The position numbers were made by a program, and so were the translations under genes. Shown here piece after piece: positions 13,940 through 28,259 of a stretch of 64,000 nt of DNA. This DNA comes from Glandiceps talaboti (lineage: Eukaryota > Hemichordata > Enteropneusta > Spengelidae). A model generated the notes under the pieces. That model did no database searches, had not been told where the DNA came from, and saw nothing but the letters and a program-made list of their open reading frames with translations. Position 1 is the first letter of the stretch. The number at the start of each line of letters is the position of its first letter. The stretch covers positions 19,731,607 through 19,795,606 of the forward strand of contig NC_135564.1 of the NCBI RefSeq assembly GCF_964340395.1. The letters run 5' to 3'.

Positions 13940-16900
13940 CTAGTCAAGCTGTACTTTTCCTTTCACCAATACATTATTACCATGATCCACTAATGCAGGC
14001 CAGATATGGAAATCAACGATACCCTTCTTTATAGCTGACATGGTTGTCCCAAGGACAGGGTCGTGATGTAATGCAACAAAACGTTTCTCGTTGTACGACA
14101 TTCTTACAGGTGGTCGTAGGGTGTTCATTTGATAAGTCAAACGACATGACTTCTCTATGTAATTCTTAAGATCTGTGTTATGTTCAACGGCTGGCGTTAA
14201 GACAGACGACCAGTCTTCTTTCAATTCTCTGTTAACCCGCTGTAAGAGATGCAAAAGAGAGATGACTTATCTTCCAACCGCATGAGGGCGGGCTTCGATT
14301 CAGCGGAAACACTTGCTGACAAACCATGGCCATTCATTGACAAATCAGGATGGAGATAACCAACGACCAAGTATGACTTGAAACCCGGGACTTGAAAGTC
14401 CGGAAAAATAGATTAGAATCCCTCAGCCTTAGTGGTGGTGAAATTTTACCTCGTAAATTTGAAACTATAAATATTTAAGTAATACAACTAAACGAGTTAA
14501 AATCCTACAAAGCTGTATCTAATCTCACCCACGAAACGAAAATTGAAACTGTATGGCACTGTCTTATACAAAGTTCTGTATCAACTGATAATTCTCCCAC
14601 AAGATATACTTGAAATGAAAAAAAGTACCTCACTTTTCCATTCGATTGGTATTTTTATACACAATACAGCTTGCACATATATAGTGTGATATTCAGGAAT
14701 AACTAAATGCTGAATGCTGAAAAAAACGTTCAATAAATGTAGTCTAACTGGTGAAATTACCTGTACTATGTCATCTAATGGACACTTTTGGGATAATAGT
14801 CGAACAAAGTTCAGACTTCGTTCACCCATAACTTTGAGCGCCCTCTGCAGTTCTTCGTCATGTTTAACCATCGTTGAGTAGGGGTCCTCAACAGAACTTG
14901 GAGAACTTTCATCCTGATCGAAGAAGAAACATTTATTGATATTGCGGGGTGGTAGTAAAACAGGACAAAAAACGACTACTGAACGAGAAAGTAATACCAG
15001 CAGTGAAGTTCGTCGTCCAGACATTAATTTCGATCCACATAAGTACTTTCCACTTTGATCAAATATGATGACCTCTGACCTCTCTCTAATGTATGTCATT
15101 TGTCTCTCAGTATATATGTCGTGGGGTGAAGTATCTCATTGTCAAATGCATTTTAATGTATTGGATTTATGTGATAATTTATACACAACATCCCAGACAT
15201 TGACACAACGGGCGTCTTCGTAAATATTCCAACATTAGGGTTAATGTCAAGCTTACTGTTACCTAGCCCTACTTGTATGGCTGTAGTGTACGTTGCACGG
15301 GGGGGGGGGGGTAGGGGTAGTCAGAATCGAGTCATGGACCTTCACTCGCCATAAAAGCAGGGCTAACTGTTACCATACCTGATTCTTGTTGGACGTATAT
15401 CTGATGCCGTTCAATAATACCGTTGTTGTTTTATCTTCAAAAACTTGCACTACACGACGTGTGGTTTCATATGCTACCTAAGTGAGTAAATAAACTAAAA
15501 TAAGATATTGAAATAAGAAATGATATAACAAACGATAACAATCAGAAACTGTATATCAAGGACAGATAATTCATTGTACGGTGGCTTTTCTGCCGTTGAA
15601 ATATTGGCTTTCCCGCCATTGAAATATTGGCTTTCCCGCCATTGAAATATTGGTTATCCCGCCAATTGAAATATTGGCTTTCCCGCCATTGAAATATTGG
15701 CTTTCCAGCCATTAAAATATTGTCGTCTGAAAAGTCATAGGATAATTGATTCAATGGTCAATATGTGTTACGTTCTGATATGGTCAATAAACGTAACTTT
15801 AAATTAATTGATTCTCCGCTCTAAATGTCATTATATGGTATCAAGATCTACCGGGTTTGAATTGATTTGTCAGGACTTAGTTTCACTGGTATCGTCACTC
15901 GCCCGTACGCACACCACAATTTGGAATCTAGGCCCCCTTCCTACAGCTTTCCCCCAACAAATGATTCTACTCATAACCTTGAAGTTAAACTGATTTCATT
16001 TATTCTAAATATAAACTTGTTATGAGAGGGTGACCTTTCATCTAGCGTCATTGCTCTTAAAAAAGGTGAACTTTCCACCAGAAAATTCCAGATAACATTT
16101 AAGACCATGTTATTTTTAAATCAGCCACACGTACGATAAATGTTGATCACGCAAAGTGGAAAACAAGTATTAATCTGAATACAAATAGTAATCTAAATCT
16201 GGTTATCACCAAGTCACCTTGTTTTAACAAGTCATCTGTGTTTTATAAAAACACTTGACAACTGTTAGCTACTAGAGATAACTGCAATTCAGAGTGAGTA
16301 GATAATACAACATGTATAATGAACACGCTTCTGTTTGCAAATGGGTACGGCACAGGTTATTTTTGGTAGAATATGCCAATGTCCAAATATTAATGTAGAC
16401 ATAACATTTCTGATCTTATCATATGAATGTTGTTTGTCTTTTCATGTCGAGTGGAATCATTTTATGCAAACTGCTGCCGTTAAAATCACGATATGGGCAT
16501 TACTACAGAACTCTAAACGAATATATCAATTCTTGCAATTTTGAAATATCAAACACGACCACCTGTTGATTGACCAATAAGATGCTTGATGTACTGGTTT
16601 TATTACAGCCAATGTTTAAGTCTGAGAATCAAATGATAAATCAAGATTGTAAGCACCTAGTAAAATTCACCAAAACCATTATCTGAAGTAAAGTAAGATG
16701 AATTGATAAACTATAAATGACGAGTGAAAGGTTGTGATAATATCAGTAACCAATGATACACTGAACATTTAAAGATGCCTATTGGTTCTTACCACGATGA
16801 CGTCACACAGAAACCTCAACTGACAGTCTTCGTATTTAGGTCCTCGTCCAAGGGGTGAAATTCGATCTAGCATTCTCTTACACGTCATCCATTCTTTGTT

Positions 16901-18846
16901 ATACAGTTCGCTATACTGTTTGACCATCTCTGCCAGATCGTCAGCTTTCCTTACAGAGTCACTCTGACGTCTTCTACGACTGTACTCAGGAAGATACCTA
17001 GAGATATACCCATGACGTCATTAATTAAAATGTATCACTCGGTCGAGGTTGGGGAGGGGGTGACTGGTTACAGAGATCAATATCCGTTTGATCCAAAATG
17101 TAATTTGCATATTTCACTGTAAATTTCGTTAGGGTGATCCTATTTTTGTTATATTTTTGACTACTTTTTCATGGCAACTATCGGTCGATTTTTTTAAGTG
17201 AAAAAACACACATATTCATGTATCTCTGCCTCTCTTTTTCCTCCCCTCTATACTATTTTAATTGCATTCCTTCTAACAAGTCCTTTCCCATCTTCTCTAC
17301 ACAATCGCCATGCTCTCAGCCCCCCCCCCCTCCACCCCACTATGGTTGTTACGCATTAATACACTGTAATATTATCATAACAAAATATTACCAATACAAT
17401 ACATCTATTATGTAAGATATAACATCTGTTACAGTTACTAGTCTCTTTGTAGATTAAAATAGATAATTCTCATAGTGGCAGGGCGGCATTTAAAAACAAC
17501 AACAGTTACTCTTTCAACCATATGTATACGGGAACATAATCTCCACATGTTACGTCATTCTGTGAAATAATTCGGTAAATACACCACGTGATCAGTGATG
17601 GAAAAATACAAGTAGACAGTAAGCAAACCTTACACAAATTATTGGTGTAATTGTCAATATATACGTTTCGTCAAGAATGACAACTATTTACTCTACATTT
17701 AGGATTGACCTTTCTCATTATATGAACTGTGTACATGTTATTACAGTACTCCTGCAGTTCAGACTAAGATTAAAGCTCCCCATCCACCGCCACCCCCCAC
17801 CCCCACACCCCCGCCGCCACCCCCGCAACCACTAAATTTAGATGTGAAAAATACTTGTCAGATACAGCTATGTAAATGTTTTAGAAAAAGAGAGCCTATC
17901 TATATGGCTCCACTGGTAAGATACTAGTAGCACTAACCGGAATGGGTCATGGGCCTTTTGATTCTATTTCCATGTATATCTCTCGGTGTGTACGTGTACG
18001 TGTAAATACGTTCTAAATCACTTACCTTGTCGTCAACTCATCCACCATAGTTCTCAATGCTTTATTTTCATGCTGTAGCTTTAAATTCTCGTCTTCTAGA
18101 CTTTGTAGTTGACTTTGTAACCTATTTACGTCCAATTCTGGTTTTTGGGACCCATTCATCCTCTCTAGGGTTGGTTTTGACTCGATCAACGTCAACCCTT
18201 GATACTCAGTTCCGCGTTTTCCTAGCTGCTGGCTCGTTGTAGGAGTGTCTTCAATACCAGACTCCATTTTACCTTCTTGACTTTTTGAACCCGAGGACTG
18301 TAAAACCCCAGATTTTCTTTCAGGTGTTTGTTTATCAACATTCCCTTCCTTCATGATTTGTCTTGCATTGCTGACATCTATCTCAACGTGACTAGAATAT
18401 TTTACGTCATCTGGAACACTTTGTTGACCTTTCACCTTGTTGGTTTTGCTCTGTTGATATGCATACTTAGTGGACGGCGGCTTTATGAGTTTAGGTTTAC
18501 TTATACCTTCAGGCAACTCTTTACTGCTGTTATTTTCTTCTTTAGAGATACCTGCACGTATAACTTCGACCGTACTGCTGTTATTTCTACTCACTCCATT
18601 TTTAACTGCGAGTATAAGGGTGGTTTCTGTGTTAACGCTTGTTGACTTTCGTTGACGGTGTCGTACCTCTTCAGTTGTAGCTAGATTCGGTACTGTTCTG
18701 ACTTCTACCTGTCCTGTGTTTACGATACCTCGATTCTGATGACTGTCAGTCCCCGTGTTCGTCCCCGCCGAATCCTGCATCGCTCTGCGGTGTTGTAGAT
18801 AACCTGGGTGAACGTCATTCTCGCCTCCAGACGTCGAATTCCCCAT
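13940..18846 (-). CDS. Mieap/SPATA18-like protein (five exons)
   Basis: Exons on the minus strand are 18846-18026, 16997-16793, 15477-15379, 14913-14761 and 14239-13940. All have GT-AG borders and join in frame to about 525 residues, close to the usual length of vertebrate mitochondria-eating protein. Exon 1 starts MGNSTSGG, an N-myristoylation-type motif, continues as a long polar Ser/Thr/Gln-rich region, and ends in a coiled coil (about residues 238-270; LQSQLQSLEDENLKLQHEN). The later exons form a globular helical region with NKEWMTCKRMLDRI, ECxLRFLCDVIV-like and DDIVQ segments. The end matches the Mieap C-terminal pattern: MSYNEKRFVALHHDP, then DFHIWPALVDHGNNVLVKGKV. Mieap acts in mitochondrial quality control, but the lipid anchor and disordered region here could give another location. 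Family assignment is by recalled pattern; the splice model is firm because every junction keeps frame. Confidence 0.8.
15596..15722. repeat. 24-25 bp minisatellite in an intron of the Mieap-like gene
   Basis: About five to six head-to-tail copies of a unit reading GAAATATTGGCTTTCCCGCCATT lie in the intron between exons 2 and 3 of the Mieap-like gene. Unit length is nearly constant and there are no unique spacers, so this is not a CRISPR array. Confidence 0.9.
17765..17835. repeat. C-rich low-complexity tract
   Basis: An imperfect CCACC/CCCCCAC tract in intron 1 of the Mieap-like gene. A shorter C run occurs near 17320-17332. No function is inferred. Confidence 0.85.
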
Positions 18847-18909
18847 ACTTTATTCACAGCAGTGAACGCACGGTGTCTTCCCGACAGTGAGAGTGAACTT
18901 ACTACCACT

Positions 18910-19400
18910 GTTGATTTAGAGTCTTTGCATAACCCAAATACACGGCTATCTGTTTAAATTTGGGTGTGCGTCTGGTGACAGAGTTTATAAACCCTACTAC
19001 AGATACTTACTAGTATAAAGTTGGCTGTGAATGGTTACACCCAGAGATATACAATACAACCATTGACTTTACTACTTTTCAATTTATACTGTTGACCTCC
19101 ACATTTTTTGCTATTAAAGAAAACATTTAACCTAAATAGCGACATGATAACACCTTGGTATTCAATTGAAACTTGGCACAAGGTGTGGTTATTACGTATA
19201 GGTGTACTGTGCTATTAAATAGTCTGAAGTATTTCCACAAAAACACTCACAATCATATAAAGGGAGGCAATGGTGTGTATGTGACTGCAGTCAAGTTGAT
19301 AAGTAATACTGTGTCAAATATTAGAATTGTGTCATTTATAGTTCTCAGTGTAAACATGGTAAGAAAGTAAAGGTCTCAGATTGTCAGCTGGTGCTGCAAC
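18910..19400. other. Upstream flank of the Mieap-like gene
   Basis: This would hold the promoter of the minus-strand Mieap-like gene. I see no clear TATA box or initiator that I would assign, and no coding sequence. Confidence 0.35.
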
Positions 19401-19410
19401 GGGTTAGGAT

Positions 19411-19608
<198 letters not shown>

Positions 19609-19616
19609 ATGAATAT

Positions 19617-19972
19617 GAGTGTCTCGCTAGAGCGAACAGTGCTCAATGCAAATATTAGTGACAGAGCATTATAGACTTGATCGGTATATACGCAATATAT
19701 ACATACAAACATTAAGAGTATGTACCGATTTTGACAATCCAAATTTAGTTGTCTGATGATCGCTCGAAGCGTGAAACTCTGAGTAACGACTTATTATATG
19801 CTTATTCTTTTGAATTAAGTCTCACTAGAGAGAACAGTAGTTCAATGCAATATTAGTAGCAGATTAGAGCATTATAATGAATATAAGAATAAGGATGTTA
19901 TATGTGTAATAACTTATACAGTTATAAGTGAAACTCTGAGTAACGACTTATAACATCCTTATTTTGAATTAA

Positions 19973-19975
<3 letters not shown>
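19617..19975 (+). repeat. Tandem dimer of a hammerhead-bearing repeat
   Basis: Two related units are adjacent. Unit 1 begins near 19621 (GTCTCGCTAGAGCGAACAG) and unit 2 near 19819 (GTCTCACTAGAGAGAACAG), a 198-bp offset. Both continue with TCAATGCAA, ATATTAGT and AGCATTATA. Unit 1 carries the full hammerhead fold at 19747-19791. Unit 2 keeps only its 3' half (GTGAAACTCTGAGTAACGAC at 19928-19947) and lacks CTGATGA. The layout resembles tandem hammerhead repeats (retrozymes) and Penelope-associated repeats described in animals. It lies between TA tracts and beside the 2.2 kb CAG-ended element. Confidence 0.65.
19747..19791 (+). ncRNA. Type I hammerhead ribozyme candidate
   Basis: The fold is complete. 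Stem I pairs AGTTGT (19747-19752) with ACGACT (19786-19791, one G-U pair). The core CTGATGA is at 19753-19759. Stem II is CGCT/AGCG closed by loop CGA. GAA (19773-19775) follows. Stem III is ACT/AGT closed by CTG, and the cleavage triplet is GTA, so cutting would follow A19785. The very short stem III fits the minimal hammerheads of Penelope-like elements. The oddity is a U-U opposition at positions 10.1/11.1, where G-C is usual; this may lower activity. Another copy of this repeat has CGCA/TGCG in stem II, a compensatory change that supports the pairing. Confidence 0.7.

Positions 19976-20056
<81 letters not shown>
19975..20056. repeat. (TA)n tract
   Basis: Uninterrupted TA dinucleotides. 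It forms the left flank of the 2.2 kb CAG-ended element. Confidence 0.95.
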
Positions 20057-22482
<2,426 letters not shown>

Positions 22483-22499
22483 TGTACTCAACCAGCTAC

Positions 22500-24604
22500 C
22501 AGACCCAGAATGGAACAGCCACGAAAGGTAAACCTGAACTACTCTCTAAAGAACATTCCCCTCCCACCTTCGAACACTTACACACACAAAAAAACTGGAA
22601 GGCATTCTTTTTTCTCAAAAAACAATCAGGCGAAAACGATAGCACCACTACAAAAACAAATTTCGGTTTCAATAGCAAAAGATGCCCGCCACAAATCGAC
22701 GAACTCCGACCATTCGAGAATGATATGTTAAAACTCATAGAAGACATCAAATTCCGTAAAATCAATGACCCGTTCCAAACCACACTTAGAAACGATGTTA
22801 GAAAAATCAAAAACTCCCGCGAAATGATCATCCCAGCCGATAAAACCAGAAACCTATACTTCCTTCAAAAAGATCAATACAACAAACTCCTTAGAGATAA
22901 TATAACCAAACACTACAAACCCGCCAGCGATAGAGCCTACAACAGCATTAACGCAGAAGCAAAAAGTATAGCACAAAAACTCGATTTAGACGATAGGACC
23001 GAAATACTCTCCAAGAAAGAAGCTTTTATAACGTTAAAAGACCATAAAGACAATTTCGAACACAGTTTACCTTGCAGACTAATCAACCCCGCAAAAAGCG
23101 AGATAGGCATTATTAGCAAAAAAAATACTTGACACCATCCTCCAAAACATAAGACCCATAGTCGCCGTCAACCAATGGAAAAATTCTATGTCAGTCATCG
23201 AATGGTTCAAAAACTTAGAGGACAAAAACAAACACACTTTCGCCTGCTTCGACATATGCGACTTTTACCCGTCCATAACCGAAAAATTGTTATTAGAATC
23301 CCTCAAATTTGCCGGCCAATACACCACCATATCAGATGAAGACAAACAAATTATCATGCACGCGCGGAAATCTCTCCTCTTTGATAAAACCAAACCATGG
23401 GTAAAAAAGAATAGTAATGGGTCATTTGACGTCACAATGGGAAGCAACGACGGGGCCGAAATATGCGAACTGGTCGGAATATTCATGCTACACAAATTAG
23501 CCCAAAAATACGGTAAAGAAAACATAGGTCTCTATAGGGACGACGGACTCGCCGCCTTCAAGAACACCACCGGAAGTAAATCAGAAAGTATCAGAAAAGA
23601 CATAACTAAAACCTTCAAAGCCATGGGGTTAAAAATAACCATACTCACCAATCTGAAAACCGTCAACTTTCTAGACATAACGCTCAACCTCAACAACGGT
23701 AAATATTACCCTTACAGAAAACCCAACGACAACCCCATGTACATACACACGCAATCTAACCACCCACCCAGCATCATCAAGAACATATCGTCAGCCATCT
23801 GCCGTAGAATTTCCGACATATCATCCGACGAACACATCTTCAACCAGGCAGCCCCACTGTACCAAAATGCACTAAAAACCAGCGGCCACAAAGAGAACAT
23901 CACGTACACCAGCACCCCGACGCAGAAAAACAAGAAAAACAGAAATAGAAACACCATCTGGTTTAACCCACCATACAGTAAAAACGTAGCCACCAATGTA
24001 GGCAAACGATTCCTCAACCTAATCGCAAAACATTTCCCAGTAGACTCTAAGTTACACAAAATATTCAACAGAAACAATGTCAAAGTCAGTTATAGCTGCA
24101 TGCCAAACATGGCTACCATAATGAAAGCGCACCATCTCCAACAGCGAAACTAAACCCACTCAAAAACCTTGTAATTGCAGACAGAAAGACACATGCCCTC
24201 TGAACGGCGAATGCCAAACGGAAAACATCGTATACCAAGCCACCGTCCACGGAAAACAAACAAAAGTATATATCGGTCTAACAGAGAACAACTTCAAACA
24301 GAGATACGCCAACCACAAACAGTCATTCAAACATGAAAAACACGAAAACAGCACAGAACTATCAAAACACATTTGGAAACTGAAAAGAAACAATGAGCCT
24401 TTTTCCGTATCCTGGTCCATCAGCAAGAAAGCCCAAGCATACACCAATAAAACAAAACGATGCAACCTGTGTTTAACCGAAAAACTAACTATTATTAAAG
24501 CAGACAAAAGCTCCACACTAAGCAAAAGAACTGAGTTGATATCCAAATGCCGACACGAGAATAAGTTTTATTTGTCCAACTTCAATAGCGCATCTATCAC
24601 CTAA
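22500..24604 (+). pseudogene. Penelope-like reverse transcriptase/GIY-YIG polyprotein, frameshifted
   Basis: Four frame segments are needed. The N-terminal piece ([20 protein letters not shown]) shifts near 22585 into NWKAFFFLKK, FGFNSKRCPPQIDELRPFEN and ADKTRNLYFLQKDQYNKLL. An extra A in the A8 run near 23118-23125 shifts frame again. The RT core follows: motif A ACFDICDFYPSI, motif B-like MGSNDGAEICELVGIFML, and motif C LYRDDGLAAF, with YRDD as the catalytic Y-x-D-D. NIIWF-type and PPYSKNVATNVGKRFL segments precede the third shift near 24140. The last segment is a GIY-YIG nuclease: CNCRQKDTCPLNGECQ, VYQATV, VYIGLTENNFKQRYANHKQSF, ending at TAA 24602-24604. The shifts make it inactive unless some are assembly errors in homopolymers. 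The true N terminus appears to be missing. Confidence 0.9.
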
Positions 24605-24770
24605 ACTAAACCCGTTAACTAACGGAACATCAAAGCCCAACATGTAACAACCCGCCAACACTTACTTGTCCGCACCCAATAACTCACACAATAACAACCA
24701 ACACCTCCACACATACAACACCTACCCACCGACAGACAATAGTGATGGTATTTCTATTGTCTACACCCTA

Positions 24771-24870
24771 TATATACAGCACACCCAGAGAGTAGGCCTC
24801 AGAGTGTCTGATGATCGCACTATGCGTGAAACTCCGAGTTACAACCAAGAAAGAGTTCCAGTACTACCAA

Positions 24871-24874
<4 letters not shown>
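24771..24874 (+). repeat. Right arm of the 104-bp inverted repeat, with hammerhead-like motif
   Basis: Exact reverse complement of 22379-22482. The motif on this strand is TGT (24805-24807), CTGATGA (24808-24814), T, CGCA-CTA-TGCG (24816-24826), T, GAA, ACT-CCG-AGT (24831-24839), T, ACA (24841-24843). Stem I shows only three sure pairs, so it is weaker than the copy at 19747. The same cassette, more or less decayed, recurs at 12301 and 40641. Confidence 0.75.
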
Positions 24875-25420
<546 letters not shown>

Positions 25421-25549
25421 GTTAGTCTCAACCTTCTTCAATTGCCTAATATCCAGTGTCTGCGAATTCGTATTTCCTCTTCCCATACAGTAATTTTAAT
25501 TCATTACTGTGCCCCAAGCTCTGCTCATTTATGTATATATGTATATATG

Positions 25550-25825
<276 letters not shown>

Positions 25826-26964
25826 CACAAATGCATCTCACCTGGCCATTGTTTGTTTGGTTGTTTGTTTGATTCTTGGATTCTGTTATCACTGCATTAG
25901 ACTGAGGATTGGAACGAATTGAAAATGATTCAAGTTATATCTTCATATATTAATGCAAAATTCTGCAAAATCTCAAAGTTGAGATAGTGCACCCATACTT
26001 GCTGTGCTATGTTTGACTTTTATCTAGCCACAGATCTAGAATACAAAAGAATTAATTATAAAATTGCAAATATACGTAATTTCCCATCAAAGTAATGAGT
26101 AGATAATGTAATAAGAACAGTAACATCAACAAGAGAAAGCTTCGTCGTTGTTTGCGTTCCACATTTCTGTCGCTAGAACATGGTGTAGCGCTCTCAACGA
26201 CACGTTTTTTTTCAATCTACATAATTATCATTGTTAAAATTATTTACGCCATTAATCACATTAATTCACATCACGGTTATTATGTTATTTTGGGGACCTG
26301 GATCTATCAGATATTTTGATACTCAAGACAAAAATGTTCTGGATTGAATTAGAATTAATCGTCACATAAAATACGTCAATCAATTCTTATACAGTTTAAT
26401 CAATCGTTACTGCAAGGATACCAAAACTTTCGGTGCAAATTTCACAATCTCGTTTCATACGTATACGTACCACAGACCTAAGCTCTGAATGGAGTGAAAT
26501 AGCATATGTATTAGCATACACTTCTTTTTGTCGACAGTTTCCATGTTTTCATTCTGTTAAAGGAAGTCACCCCTACCCCAACCCCAACCCCAACCCCATC
26601 CAACCTCTCTTTGAACTCAACAATCTGAGGAATACTATCCTACGATCATAGAAAATTGAGTGACCATGCATTAATCTTATAAGTGAAAGGACTAATGTAA
26701 GAGTATAATTTAATTTTACTCAATATCTTACAATTCTTTTCTAAACATAGTCTTTCAATTTGTATGAAACTTAATAAGTTCCCTTTAATATTCCGCCACA
26801 GTTCCGTCTTCTAATATTCATCGAACAACAAAGAAAGCAACACCTTGAGCAGAAACAGAAATTTAAAGTAGAGTTCCGCCATTGTCATCCAAGGTCTATA
26901 AACCAGACTAAGTAACTTTGGAGTCATACTTCATCTAGCTTCTTTCTCTAATACTATTTTTGAT

Positions 26965-27566
26965 ATGGCAAACAAGAAACTGTTTGACACTTACATTTTG
27001 GCCATTCCTCTTGGCTGGATGGGAGCACATCATTTCTACCTTGGACGTTACGGTTCTCTACTTGTTTACATTTGGATGTCTCGGTATTGGTTGGTTGATC
27101 GACTTGCTACGTTTACCATGTCTCGTATGGGATGTAAGTGACGGTGTGAATGACGTGGAGTTTCAGAGAGTAGATGCATATCTTATTGATACCATCATTC
27201 GGTTGGTTAGGTAAGAATGATAACTATTGTTTGCAATCACTGAGAATGGCCTTCCGTTCCTGGTGGCCCGAAAACTAGGCTACGATACATCTTGTTCGAC
27301 AATATATCTTGCGCCCAACATCGGCCAAACAACATTACCAGGCTAATTAGATAGCCACGTTCTGGACTCTTCCTGGTGATTCTAAATCGAACCAAGGTAT
27401 CCTGAGGCGAACTGTGTATTTTGTAGCAACAACCAGGTTTAATATGATTTGAAAGGGATATACTGATGATCTCAGTGTAGTGCCCTCTTTCCCACAGGGT
27501 TTCACCAATTCTACCTATAAAGAAGACCTCTTTGGGGTGTACATGTTCACAGTTGGAGTTTAGTTT
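26965..27566 (+). pseudogene. Decayed TM2-domain gene, paralogue of the twin-TM2 gene
   Basis: Exon 1-like sequence (26965-27209) begins MANKKLFDTYILAIPLGWMG, then AHHFYLGRYG. A short deletion then shifts frame to LYLFTFGCLGIGWLIDLLRLP. It ends VDAYLI, then a second shift before a GGTTAGGTAAG donor. Exon 2-like sequence starts after CCCACAG at 27498 with FHQFYL, followed at once by a stop codon, and loses homology within about 70 bp. Exon layout, intron phase and domain order match the functional copy at 9503-11355, so this is a whole-gene duplicate, not a retrocopy. Two frameshifts, a stop and the lost C terminus show it cannot make the full protein. Confidence 0.85.
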
Positions 27567-27609
27567 AGACGGCTGCTCTTTGGTGCACTTCCACTATAAG
27601 AAGGTGACG

Positions 27610-28257
27610 GATCAACTCGTCTCAATTTCAACTCGCCCCAATTTCAACTCGCCCCATTTTCAACTCGCCCCAACTCTTTACAATAAAATTTACATGTGCA
27701 TATATGAAATCGAACCTAGTAGTACTCAGTTTGGAGGGTCTATGTTATCTCGTATTCCACTATTATAAAGTACCACTTGTGCTGTAAACACATCCTACAA
27801 ATACAATACTTAGTTGCTAGGGAGAGGAGACAAGTTTCCAAAACCCGTACGCGTGGAAGTCGTAAGAGTGTCAGTCACTAATATTCTCCCTGGTTATTAT
27901 CATCATAATTTATTTCTTATTTGGGTTGTAAATATCATAGTCCTAATGTGAAAAATGGTATTCCATGACTGAGGAAAGTTGTTGTGCTAGTATAAGTTCT
28001 AGATGTACCAAACATTTAGCCAAAACCCACACCACTTTCTGCTATGAAATGTTACATTTGCTACGCTTCAACTGGTCACGTAGGTAAAATCATGTAAATT
28101 TTTCTGTCCCCGTACTTCGAGTCCATGTATCGTTTAGATTTATAAACGTTTACTAGTGTTGTTGGGGCGAGTTGAAAATGGGACGAGTTGAAAATCGGGC
28201 GAGTTGAAATTGGGGCGAGTTGAAATGGGACGAGTTGAAATTGGGACGAAGTGAATC
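27610..28257. mobile_element. Foldback element with arms of CAACTCGCCCC repeats
   Basis: The left arm (27610-27672) is about four tandem copies of CAACTCGCCCCAATTT-like units. The right arm (28158-28257) is about six copies in reverse complement. The outer ends match (GGATCAACTCGTCTCAATTT against GATTCACTTCGTCCCAATTT). The middle is unique AT-rich sequence without a recognised transposase. It starts about 45 bp after the last recognisable TM2 pseudogene sequence, so it may have cut off the pseudogene's end. Confidence 0.65.
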
Positions 28258-28259
28258 GC

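Noticed and set aside
15596-15722. Regular 24-25 bp repeats considered as a CRISPR-like array
   Set aside because: There are no unique spacers between units, and the context is a eukaryotic intron; it is a minisatellite.
18328-18645. Plus-strand frame of 105 codons
   Set aside because: It is a shadow of the large first exon of the minus-strand Mieap-like gene.
23265-24083. Minus-strand frames across the Penelope-like region
   Set aside because: Shadows of the plus-strand reverse transcriptase, which has recognisable motifs.
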